DNA from: Deltaproteobacteria bacterium
GTDB lineage: Bacteria; Myxococcota_A; UBA9160; SMWR01
Direction of reading: 5' to 3'
DNA length: 14,605 nt
Assembly (NCBI GenBank): GCA_019313605.1
Contig: JAFDAW010000031.1
Coordinates: 1 to 14,605, forward strand
Shown: in pieces, positions 6,326 to 13,771 of the stretch
Layout of the letters: each line of letters opens with the position of its first letter
Numbering within the stretch: position 1 is the first letter of the stretch
The notes under the pieces: model-generated
Seen by the model: the letters and a program-made list of their open reading frames with translations, nothing else
Databases searched by the model: none
Told to the model about the DNA's origin: nothing
Program-made: the position numbers and the translations under genes

Positions 6326-6727
6326 CTAGGCGGCACCGGATTCCGATTCCGCATGCCGCGGCAGGCCATCCGCCGTATCGAACCCGGAGATCCGATCCTT
6401 CTCGTAAAGATGGTATTCCGGAGGAAATTCCGACGGGTTGTCCATGCTTCCCAGATTCACATCCACCGTCGTTGCATCAGTGGTTTTGCGATAGCAGATC
6501 TGCGTTCCGCAGAGGTTGCAGAACTCTCGATGCCCCCAGGACGAAGAGTCGTAACTCGTGGCGCGACCCTTCGTGTAGGCAAACGCCTCGAAGGGAAACG
6601 ACGCCCAGGCGAGGGCCGGCGCCCCGGTCGAGCGCTGACAGAGCGCGCAATGACAGTAACCCGCCGCAATCGGGCGAACCTCCGCGCTGAAGCGAAGTGC
6701 ACCACAGAGACATCCACCTCCGTACAT
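6326..6727 (-). CDS. GFA / CENP-V-fold zinc protein
   Basis: A small protein (133 aa) of the family named after glutathione-dependent formaldehyde-activating enzyme. Its zinc-binding cysteines are CLC (C6, C8), CHCALC (C25, C27, C30) and CNLC (C70, C73), in the usual order for the fold. Most family members have no proven reaction, and the formaldehyde-glutathione role is contested, so I do not assign an enzyme activity. ATG 6725-6727 is chosen over a TTG one codon upstream; GAGGGG lies shortly before. It begins 13 bp after the menE stop, so it is probably co-transcribed with the men genes. Confidence 0.88.
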   Translation of the reverse strand: MYGGGCLCGALRFSAEVRPIAAGYCHCALCQRSTGAPALAWASFPFEAFAYTKGRATSYDSSSWGHREFCNLCGTQICYRKTTDATTVDVNLGSMDNPSEFPPEYHLYEKDRISGFDTADGLPRHAESESGAA

Positions 6728-6740
6728 CAAGCCCCCCTCA

Positions 6741-8237
6741 TCAAGTGATTTGTTCGCGCCTGAGCTTTCCCGTGGCAGTGCGCGGGAGCGAATCGACGAC
6801 CGTAAACTCTACGGGAATCTTGTAGCCCGCGAGGCGATCCACACAGAAACGGCGGATCTCTGCCGAGTCCAAAGCTTGCCCGGGAGTAGCAACCAGCCAT
6901 GCGATCGGCCGGCGGCCGTAATCCGCATCGGCTCTACCACCAACCGCCGCTTCGATCACAGCAGGGTGTTCGAGCAGAACCCTCTCGATCTCGCTCGGAT
7001 AGATGTTCTCGCCGCCCGAGATGATGAGATCGCAGCGCCGCTCCAGAACTTCGAGTGCGCCCACCGCATCGAGGACACCAATATCACCGGTGTGAAGCCA
7101 ACCGCCGCGCAGCGCCCGTTCACTTTCTTCGCGGCGATTCCAGTAGCCTTCCATCACCGTCGGACCACGCACGAGAATCTCACCGGGCCGCCCTCGAACC
7201 GATTTCCCGTCGTCGTCGATCGTATCCAACTGGGTCCCGAAGATCGGTCGCAGGCCCGAAGCTCCTTCAGGCTCCGCGAGTGTCGGCACCTGTGTTGCCA
7301 CCTGAGACGCTGCTTCCGTGAGGCCGTAAGTGGCCGCAATCGGAAATCCCTGGGACCGCGCGCTCTCGATCAGCCCACTCGGCGCGGGTCCTCCGCCAAG
7401 CAACACGCAACGCAACGAGGGGGGTGCGCGGCGCCCACCTCGTGCGGCGAGCACGCGCTCCAACATGGTGGGAACCCAGGACACGAGCGTGACTTCTTCG
7501 TCGTCGAGCGCACGATTGACCCTTTCCGGGTCGAACCGCTCGTGCAGAATTGCCGCGCTTCCGTAGAGCGCGGCCCGGAGCAGGATCGAGAGACCGCCAA
7601 CGTGAAACAGCGGCATGCAGACGAGCCAGCGATCCTCCGGCGTAACACCGAGGTTCATCGCTGATCCAATCGCGTTCCAGAACAGATTGCGATGCGAGAG
7701 CAGTGCGCCTTTGGGTGAGCCAGTCGTTCCGGATGTGTAGATGAGTGCGAGCGTGCGAGCCGGATCGATTCGCGGGTGCTCCGTCGGCGCCTCGCTACGC
7801 GCCGCGGCCACAGCCGCGAGGGCCGGCGCCTTTTCCGAATTGACTTCGAACCGATCGAGTGTTTGGCTCGCGTCGATCAGCGCCGCGCTCTCCGCCGCCA
7901 GATCTGCGAGTGGCCCAGCCCCGTGGATCAAGATACTCGCCCCGCTCTCCTCGAGCTGAAAGGCGAGTTCACGCGGCGTCAACCGCGCATTCAGCGGCAG
8001 GAGGATCGCACCCCGCTGTGCGATCGCGTGGAGTATTTCGGCAAACGCGAGCCCGTTTTCGAGCAGCACCGCAACGACATCACCGCTGGCGACGCCGAGC
8101 GCCCCGAGTCCTCGCTCGGTCTCGTCTACCCGGCGCGCGAGTTCGCGGTAATCGATCATCTGGCCCGCGACGAAGAGTGCGGGCCGGTCGCCCGAGGTTC
8201 GCGCGCGCTCCGAAAGCCGAGCCAGATTCGGAATCAC
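6741..8237 (-). CDS. menE: o-Succinylbenzoate-CoA ligase
   Basis: It adenylates o-succinylbenzoate and ligates it to CoA, giving OSB-CoA for MenB. The 498-aa protein is an ANL-superfamily acyl-CoA synthetase: YTSGTTGSPKG (167-177, ATP-binding P-loop), MPLFHVGG (208-215), YGLTEA (304-309), LHTGDIG (381-387), SGGENIYPSEIE (407-418) and PRTATGKLRR (485-494) with catalytic K491. The frame remains open far upstream into menC, but the start is set at GTG 8235-8237: it overlaps the menC stop as GTGA, has GAGGAG 8 nt upstream, and the family N-terminus begins there. The assignment to OSB rather than another acid rests mainly on its place in the men operon. Confidence 0.93.
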   Translation of the reverse strand: MIPNLARLSERARTSGDRPALFVAGQMIDYRELARRVDETERGLGALGVASGDVVAVLLENGLAFAEILHAIAQRGAILLPLNARLTPRELAFQLEESGASILIHGAGPLADLAAESAALIDASQTLDRFEVNSEKAPALAAVAAARSEAPTEHPRIDPARTLALIYTSGTTGSPKGALLSHRNLFWNAIGSAMNLGVTPEDRWLVCMPLFHVGGLSILLRAALYGSAAILHERFDPERVNRALDDEEVTLVSWVPTMLERVLAARGGRRAPPSLRCVLLGGGPAPSGLIESARSQGFPIAATYGLTEAASQVATQVPTLAEPEGASGLRPIFGTQLDTIDDDGKSVRGRPGEILVRGPTVMEGYWNRREESERALRGGWLHTGDIGVLDAVGALEVLERRCDLIISGGENIYPSEIERVLLEHPAVIEAAVGGRADADYGRRPIAWLVATPGQALDSAEIRRFCVDRLAGYKIPVEFTVVDSLPRTATGKLRREQIT

Positions 8238-9358
8238 GCCGTAATCTCCTCGGTGATTCCGAGTGCACACCGAGCGAGGCAGTCGTGTAGCGGAGCGACT
8301 CCGATGCCGGGTCCATCGGGCACGCTGAGCATCCCATTCTTCGGCAGCGGCGGCGTCGCGAGATCCCAATCGAGTAGCGCGCCCGTCGCGAGACCCGCCG
8401 CGAGGTGCGGCCCCGGAAGCGCGGCTGCAAGCTGAAGCGCAGCGGCGAGACCTACCGCAGAATCGAGCGCGGAGGTCACCACGACCCCCCAACCGGCCCT
8501 GCGAGCGCGACCGGCGACGCGTTGCGAGACGCGCAAGCCTCCCAGCACGGTCGGCTTCAGGACCAGAACACTGGCCGCATCGCGCGAGAAGATCTCGTCG
8601 AACGCATAGCCTCCGGCGAGCGCCTCGTCTGCCGCGATCGGAATCGGCGATCCCGCAGACAGGCGTGCGAGCCCGCCCAGATTGCGCGCATCAACGGGCT
8701 GCTCGAGAAATTCGATCCGATAAGGCGCGAAGCGCGCGATCGCCTGCTCGGCGTCTTGCTCCTTCCAGCCGCCATTCGCATCGAGGCGAATCTTCGTTTC
8801 ACTCCCGATAGCGTCCCGCACTGCTGCGACGCGAGCCTCGTCGAGATCGAGGGCAAGGGCGCCGACCTTGAGCTTGATGGTTCGATAGCCTTCTGCGACC
8901 GCGGCCAACGCTTCCCGAGCGGCGACCTCGGGCTTCCCCGCATACACGAGGGCGTTTACCTCGACCTGCGCACGGGGCCGTTCGGGCCTCGCGAGCAATT
9001 CAGCCACACCGACCCCCTGGGCTCTGGCCGCAAGATCAAAGAGTGCGACGTCCACGGCCGCACGTGTCGTCGGCGCCTCGGGAGCGAGCGTCTCGACCAT
9101 ATCGAGCAAGGCTTCGAGTTCCTCGATCTCACGGCCGATCAGGACCCGCGCCAATCCCGATAGCGTTTCGAAGGCTCGGCTGGGAGATTCCTCGCTAAAT
9201 CCCGCCAGCGGCAAGGTTTCACCATGACCCACCAAAGCGGACTCGCTCGTGAGTGCCAGCAACACGCCTTCGCGGGCGTCGGTCAGACCCCGCGCGGTCG
9301 CAAGGGGCGTGTGCAAACGAAGTCGAACACGGGTCAACTCCGCGCGCACGATCTTCAT
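8234..9358 (-). CDS. menC: o-Succinylbenzoate synthase (enolase superfamily)
   Basis: It dehydrates SHCHC to o-succinylbenzoate. The 374-aa protein has the full enolase-superfamily active-site set: the KLK pair (K162, K164) in TIKLKVG, metal ligands D193 in RLDANGGW, E219 in FLEQP and D244 in AADEAL, and the second catalytic lysine K268 in VLVLKPTVLGG. Related superfamily members do N-acylamino acid racemisation or dipeptide epimerisation, but operon position supports the OSB synthase role. Its ATG (9356-9358) overlaps the menA stop as ATGA, and its own stop overlaps the menE GTG as GTGA, so it is coupled on both sides. There is no obvious independent ribosome binding site. Confidence 0.93.
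   Translation of the reverse strand: MKIVRAELTRVRLRLHTPLATARGLTDAREGVLLALTSESALVGHGETLPLAGFSEESPSRAFETLSGLARVLIGREIEELEALLDMVETLAPEAPTTRAAVDVALFDLAARAQGVGVAELLARPERPRAQVEVNALVYAGKPEVAAREALAAVAEGYRTIKLKVGALALDLDEARVAAVRDAIGSETKIRLDANGGWKEQDAEQAIARFAPYRIEFLEQPVDARNLGGLARLSAGSPIPIAADEALAGGYAFDEIFSRDAASVLVLKPTVLGGLRVSQRVAGRARRAGWGVVVTSALDSAVGLAAALQLAAALPGPHLAAGLATGALLDWDLATPPLPKNGMLSVPDGPGIGVAPLHDCLARCALGITEEITA
8246..8251 (-). promoter_or_regulatory. Ribosome binding site of menE
   Basis: GAGGAG on the minus strand inside the end of menC, 8 nt before the menE GTG. It is the strongest Shine-Dalgarno sequence in the operon and settles the menE start against much longer frame extensions. Confidence 0.75.
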
Positions 9359-10263
9359 ACGAGCAGCCCAACAGCCAGGAGCGCTGCAAAGACGACTTCG
9401 AGCGCCGCAGTTCGGGCGAGTGCTGTGTTCAGCGTCGGCCCGTCAGTGGACGTCGTTACCGTGCGAACCAACAACAATGCGAACGGGAGCGTCACGAGGG
9501 GCAACACCATCGCGGCACGCGAGGCCCCAGCGAGCCCGAGCACAGGCAACATCGCGTAGGCAAAGACGAGCAAGGCCACGTACTCGAAGCGAGCGGCCCG
9601 TCGGCCGAAGCGCACGGCGAGTGTGTGCTTTCCGGCGCTGCGATCGGTGTCCACGTCGCGTAGGTTATTGACGACGAGAACCGCCGTCGCAAAGGCGCCG
9701 ATCGGAAGCGCCGCCACAAATGCGATCGGCGGCAAGGTCAGGGCCTGGACGTAGTAGGTTCCGCAGACCGCAGCGAAGCCGAAAAACGCAAAGACCGCAA
9801 TTTCGCCGAGGCCGTGGTAGCCAAACGCAAATGGACCGCCCGTGTAGGCCAGGCCAGCGGCGATCGAAAGAAGACCGATCGCGACAATCGGCCAGCCGCC
9901 CACCGCAACCAGGTAGGTTCCGACGAGCACCGCACACCCGAACGCAAGTGCGGTCCCCATCTTCATCTGTCGCGGCGTCAGCAAGCCGAGCTGCGCGGCG
10001 CGTGGCGGTCCGATTCGAGTCTCCGTATCGGCTCCTCGCTCAAAATCGAAGACATCGTTCGCAAAGTTCGCACCGATCTGGATCAACAGCGCGCCCATCA
10101 GCGCGGCGAAGGCCGGCAAGGCATTCGCCTCCCCGTCCGCAATCGCCAGCGCGGTCCCAACCGCCACAGGCGCCGCCGCCACCGGAAGTGTTCGCAGTCG
10201 CGCAGCGAGTAGCCACGCCTCCCAGGCCCCGAACGCGCCGGGCGATGTCTCTACGGGAGCCAC
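9355..10263 (-). CDS. menA: 1,4-Dihydroxy-2-naphthoate polyprenyltransferase
   Basis: An integral membrane UbiA-family prenyltransferase that attaches the polyprenyl tail to DHNA, giving demethylmenaquinone. It is 302 aa with a series of hydrophobic segments rich in alanine, valine and leucine. The first aspartate motif is in NFANDVFDFERGADT, followed by GPPRAAQLGLL, and the second is VNNLRDVDTDRSAGKHTLAVR, both typical of MenA. The frame opens further upstream inside menB, but the extra residues are arginine-rich and unlike the family. GTG 10261-10263 is the only start codon between that stretch and the first conserved RLRTLP segment; it gives a 13-bp overlap with the menB end. A weak ribosome binding site suggests translational coupling to menB. 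Confidence 0.92.
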   Translation of the reverse strand: MAPVETSPGAFGAWEAWLLAARLRTLPVAAAPVAVGTALAIADGEANALPAFAALMGALLIQIGANFANDVFDFERGADTETRIGPPRAAQLGLLTPRQMKMGTALAFGCAVLVGTYLVAVGGWPIVAIGLLSIAAGLAYTGGPFAFGYHGLGEIAVFAFFGFAAVCGTYYVQALTLPPIAFVAALPIGAFATAVLVVNNLRDVDTDRSAGKHTLAVRFGRRAARFEYVALLVFAYAMLPVLGLAGASRAAMVLPLVTLPFALLLVRTVTTSTDGPTLNTALARTAALEVVFAALLAVGLLV

Positions 10264-11075
10264 GGGAATCGAGAGAAATCGGGCGCGCGCTTTTCGAGGT
10301 ACGCGTCGCGACCCTCCTGCCCTTCCTCGCTCATGTAGAAGAGCATCGTCGCGTTGCCCGCGAGTTCCTGAAGGCCGGATTGTCCGTCGCAATCCGCGTT
10401 CAGCGACGCCTTCAAACAGCGAATCGCCATCGGGCTGTTCTGCAGAATCTCCAGCGCCCAGGCAATTCCGGTTTCCTCGAGCGCCTCAAGCGGAACCACT
10501 TCATTCACCAGCCCCATGTCGAGCGCCTGCTGCGCGTCGTACTGCCGACACAAGAACCAGATCTCGCGCGCCTTCTTTTGCCCCACGATCCGGGCCAGGT
10601 ACGAAGCGCCGAAGCCGCCATCGAAACTTCCCACCCGCGGTCCCGTTTGCCCGAAACGCGCGTTCTCCGCCGCGATACTGAGATCGCAAACCACGTGCAA
10701 GACCTGACCTCCGCCAATCGCGTAGCCAGCCACGAGCGCGATCACGGGTTTCGGGAGGGTTCGAATCAGTCGCTGCACGTCCAGGATATTGAGACGGGGA
10801 ACCCCGTCGCCTCCGACGTAGCCAGCACTTCCGCGCACCTTCTGGTCTCCACCCGAGCAGAAGGCGTCCGGCCCCTCGCCGGTCAGGAGCACAACGCCGA
10901 CGCTCGAATCTTCACGCACGCACATGAATGCGTCGATCAATTCTTTCACTGTTTCGGGCCGAAAGGCGTTGCGCACCTCCGGGCGATTGATCGTGATCTT
11001 CGCGATTCCCTCGTCGCACTTTTCGAATCGGATGTCGGTGTAGTTCTTGACGGTCTTCCAGCTGATTGCGCTCAT
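10251..11075 (-). CDS. menB: 1,4-Dihydroxy-2-naphthoyl-CoA synthase
   Basis: A crotonase-superfamily enzyme that closes the second ring, turning OSB-CoA into DHNA-CoA. The 274-aa protein has ITINRPEVRNAFRPET (27-42), FCSGGDQ (72-78), GYAIGGGQVLHVVCD (117-131), FGQTGPRVGSFDGG (141-154) and AREIWFLCRQYDAQQALDMGLVNEVVP (residues 169-195). The QTGP version of the active-site loop is that of the bicarbonate-dependent type (as in Escherichia coli), not the QTDAD type with its own aspartate (as in Mycobacterium). The family's usual histidine in GGGHVLH is glutamine here. ATG 11073-11075 overlaps the menH stop as ATGA and has GAGG 5 nt upstream; a longer frame start at 11117 is rejected for these reasons. 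Confidence 0.95.
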   Translation of the reverse strand: MSAISWKTVKNYTDIRFEKCDEGIAKITINRPEVRNAFRPETVKELIDAFMCVREDSSVGVVLLTGEGPDAFCSGGDQKVRGSAGYVGGDGVPRLNILDVQRLIRTLPKPVIALVAGYAIGGGQVLHVVCDLSIAAENARFGQTGPRVGSFDGGFGASYLARIVGQKKAREIWFLCRQYDAQQALDMGLVNEVVPLEALEETGIAWALEILQNSPMAIRCLKASLNADCDGQSGLQELAGNATMLFYMSEEGQEGRDAYLEKRAPDFSRFPWLP

Positions 11076-11959
11076 GTCGTCCTCGTCTGAGTAGTGGATG
11101 CCGCCTTTGCGGCGCAATGCGACGTCTTGTTCCAGGCTTCTGCGTCAGCGAGGAAGCGGCGCGCCAATTCCAGGAAAGCCGTGGGATTGTCGGTGTGAGC
11201 TGCATGCCCGGCCTCGAGCACGAATTCAACCCGCGGGTTCGGCAACTTCTGGGAGAGTTCTGCGGCGATCGCCGAAAATTTCAGATCGTCCTCGCCAACC
11301 GCCAGGCAGACCGGCACGCGAAGATCCGGCAACGCGTCGTGCATCGGCGGTTGTGCGCCGGCCCCCATTCCACGCAAGCTCCCCGCGAGACCCTGGGTGG
11401 AGTTTGCCAATCGCATCTCTCGAGCCTCGGCAACGCCACGCGCGCCAAGTCGTCGTTCGTCGACCAGGAGCGGTTGCGAAGTCCAGAAATCCACGAACGC
11501 CTCGACGCCGTCGCGCTCGATGCGCTCTGCGAGCGCCTCGTCATCCAGTATGCGCGCCGCGCGCATTTCGAGATCGCGGACACCCGCACTCGCTCCGATC
11601 AACAGCGCAGACATCATCTGCTCCGGATGCGCGACACCAAACGAGAGCGCCACGCGCCCACCCATCGAATATCCGATCCAATGAGCGGCGCGCACATCCA
11701 ATTCTTCGAGAACCGCCCCGAGCTGGGCAACACAGGCCGTCATCGAATAGGCGTCGACGTCATCGGGAACAGCGCTGCGCCCATGGCCGACGAGATCAAT
11801 CGAGAGCGTTCGATAGGTATCGCTAAGGCCCTCTGCGATACACGTCATCGCGCGCGTCGATCCGGTAAAGCCGTGGAGCAGGACGACAGGCGTTCCACTC
11901 CCCATCTCCTCTACGTGGAGCCGAACGCCCCACGCGTCGATTACATGCGACTGCATCAC
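11072..11959 (-). CDS. menH: SHCHC synthase (alpha/beta hydrolase fold)
   Basis: It eliminates pyruvate from SEPHCHC to form SHCHC. This 295-aa alpha/beta hydrolase has the oxyanion segment LLHGFTGS (27-34), nucleophile elbow GYSMGGR (96-102, S98), acid D225 in GEDDLKF and H252 in AGHAAH, a complete Ser-Asp-His triad. By sequence alone it could be another alpha/beta hydrolase; the gene order menF-menD-menH makes MenH most likely. The start is GTG 11957-11959, overlapping the menD stop as GTGA, with GGAG about 10 nt upstream; the next codon is ATG (11954-11956), an equally possible start. The last 20 residues (threonine-, alanine- and serine-rich) look like an unstructured tail. Confidence 0.88.
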   Translation of the reverse strand: MMQSHVIDAWGVRLHVEEMGSGTPVVLLHGFTGSTRAMTCIAEGLSDTYRTLSIDLVGHGRSAVPDDVDAYSMTACVAQLGAVLEELDVRAAHWIGYSMGGRVALSFGVAHPEQMMSALLIGASAGVRDLEMRAARILDDEALAERIERDGVEAFVDFWTSQPLLVDERRLGARGVAEAREMRLANSTQGLAGSLRGMGAGAQPPMHDALPDLRVPVCLAVGEDDLKFSAIAAELSQKLPNPRVEFVLEAGHAAHTDNPTAFLELARRFLADAEAWNKTSHCAAKAASTTQTRTT

Positions 11960-13770
11960 GCTTGAGAATCTCCATTCTGACGAGCGAGTGCTTCACTCAC
12001 CCGGTGTTCAATTTCACGGTGGTGGGCGACGCTTCGATCGCGATCGACCGGAACCTCGACAACCGAGACCCCTGGCGTCGCGAGCGCACTCTTGAAGGCT
12101 GCTCGGAAGTGCTCCCACGAACTGACTCGCTCGAATCCCGATCCGAACCCCCCGACGATTTCGCCCAGATTCGCTCCATGCGGCGTCCGGAAGTGGGTTT
12201 CGAAAACTTCTGGGTCGGCCCGATCCGCAACGGGTAGATACGAGAAGATCCCACCGCCGTCGTTGTCGAATACGATGACGCTGAGATTCAGTGAATGGCG
12301 CTGCGCGGCCTGCAGTGCACCCACATCGTGGAGCAGCGCGAGATCCCCCGTGAGCAGCACGACCGGCTGCGATTGTGATGCCGCGGCGCCGAGCGCACTC
12401 GAAAGCATGCCGTCGATCCCGTTGGCACCCCGATTCGCGAGCACCCGCAAAGGCCGATTCGAAACCGGAAGAAATGCATCGAGATCTCGCACCGGCATGC
12501 TGTTCGACACATAGAGAATCGCAGCGTCGGGCAGCGCTTCTGCGAGCTCGCGAATTGCGCGCGGTTCGAACAGCTCAGCCTCATCGTCGATGAGACTCTC
12601 GACGATGTCCACCGCGCACCGCTCGGCGCACAAGGCTTTCTGCAGCCAGGGCGACTCCCCCCTCGAACGCGACACGCACCGATTCAGTGCATCGCAAAGC
12701 GCTAAGGGGTCGACCCGGAGAATTTCTGAAGCCAGATGGCTCGGGTCGTTCCAAGCGGCCTCGGGATCGACGAGGATCAGATGCTCGGGGCGACACCCCT
12801 CGAGCCAGAGTCGCTGCGACTTACTGGTCGGCGTCGCGCCGAAACGCAACACGACCTGGGGTTCGAGTGTTCGCGTAACCTGCTCTCCTCGCAGGAAGAG
12901 ATCCGAGTTGCCCAGCACGGGCGCACCCGGGTTGTGGGCACCGGATCGCAACTGCGAGGTCGGGTCTGCGAGGATCGGCCAGCCCAGCGTCGCCGCGAGA
13001 TCTGCAATTGCAGCGCAGAGCTCCGGCTCTGCGTCCATCGGGCCACACGCAATCACGCCGCGTTCACACGCCTGCGCGAGTTCCACGAGCCGCTCGACGT
13101 CTTCGCGCTGTGGAGTTTGGACACCGCGGCAAATTCGCGTGTAGGCCTGAGACCCGTGATCGGTGGCGGCGATCGCCGACTCGGCCGAAACCGAAGTCGG
13201 TGCAAGCGGATCGCGAAACGGCAGATTGAGATGGACGGGGCCCGCCGGTGGGCCACAGGCCTCGGCGACCGCACGACATCCCACTTCACGCGCGTAGTTC
13301 AGCATTTGCGGATCGGCGTCGGGCACAGCGGTCTCGGCAAACCAGCGCACGTGCGTACCGTAGAGCCGGACCTGGTCGATCGTCTGCCCCGCACCCCACT
13401 CGCGCAGCTCAGGCGGCCGATCGGCGCTGAGTACGATCAACGGCACGTGGGCGTGGTAGGCCTCGATCACTGCGGGATAGAAATTCGCAGCCGCCGTACC
13501 CGATGTGCAGATCAGTGCGGTGGGCGCACGGGTCGCCTTCGCGGCACCGAGCGCAAAAAAGCCCGCAGACCGCTCGTCGATCTGTGACCAACAGCGGAGC
13601 AAGGGATGCTGGGCGGCGGCGATCGCAAGAGGTGTCGAGCGCGAGCCCGGGCAGACACAGACCTCTCGCACGCCTGCTCGGGCGAGTTCATCGACGAGCG
13701 CCGCGGCAAAAAGATGGGCCGGGTTCGCGCCAGCATCCGAGGATGCGCTGCAATTCGCGTCGACGCGCAA
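11956..13770 (-). CDS. menD: SEPHCHC synthase (thiamine diphosphate-dependent)
   Basis: It joins isochorismate with the succinic semialdehyde unit from 2-oxoglutarate, the committed step of the classical menaquinone route. The 604-aa protein carries PGSRSTPL (41-48), QIDERSAGFFALGAAK (63-78, the glutamate that activates ThDP being E66), CTSGTAAANFYPAV (88-101), SADRPPELR (115-123), GQTIDQ (128-133), SNSMPVRDLD (422-431), NRGANGIDGMLSSALG (446-461) and the ThDP/Mg box from GDLALLHD (475-482) to NDGGGIFSYLP (503-513). The start appears to be TTG 13768-13770, one base after the menF stop and 7 nt after a GGAG; no ATG or GTG occurs before the conserved region. Confidence 0.95.
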   Translation of the reverse strand: MRVDANCSASSDAGANPAHLFAAALVDELARAGVREVCVCPGSRSTPLAIAAAQHPLLRCWSQIDERSAGFFALGAAKATRAPTALICTSGTAAANFYPAVIEAYHAHVPLIVLSADRPPELREWGAGQTIDQVRLYGTHVRWFAETAVPDADPQMLNYAREVGCRAVAEACGPPAGPVHLNLPFRDPLAPTSVSAESAIAATDHGSQAYTRICRGVQTPQREDVERLVELAQACERGVIACGPMDAEPELCAAIADLAATLGWPILADPTSQLRSGAHNPGAPVLGNSDLFLRGEQVTRTLEPQVVLRFGATPTSKSQRLWLEGCRPEHLILVDPEAAWNDPSHLASEILRVDPLALCDALNRCVSRSRGESPWLQKALCAERCAVDIVESLIDDEAELFEPRAIRELAEALPDAAILYVSNSMPVRDLDAFLPVSNRPLRVLANRGANGIDGMLSSALGAAASQSQPVVLLTGDLALLHDVGALQAAQRHSLNLSVIVFDNDGGGIFSYLPVADRADPEVFETHFRTPHGANLGEIVGGFGSGFERVSSWEHFRAAFKSALATPGVSVVEVPVDRDRSVAHHREIEHRVSEALARQNGDSQA

Positions 13771-13771
13771 A

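Noticed and set aside
5399..6748. A 449-codon plus-strand open frame across gluQ and the GFA-like gene.
   Set aside because: It spans two genes with clear catalytic and zinc-binding motifs on the other strand, and its own translation shows no family signature.
6750..8435. Plus-strand frames of about 200-300 codons opposite menE.
   Set aside because: Shadow frames of a gene whose ANL motifs are all intact on the minus strand.
8238..8492. An upstream extension of menE by 85 codons.
   Set aside because: The extension lies inside menC, is arginine/alanine-rich and unlike the family; the GTG at 8235-8237 with GAGGAG 8 nt upstream is a better start.
10264..10392. An upstream extension of menA by 43 codons.
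   Set aside because: It overlaps the conserved C-terminus of menB and gives a basic stretch unlike MenA N-termini; GTG 10261-10263 is preferred.
9720..11090. A 456-codon plus-strand open frame across menA and menB.
   Set aside because: It is an antisense shadow of two well-conserved genes; the product is arginine-rich and low in recognisable structure.
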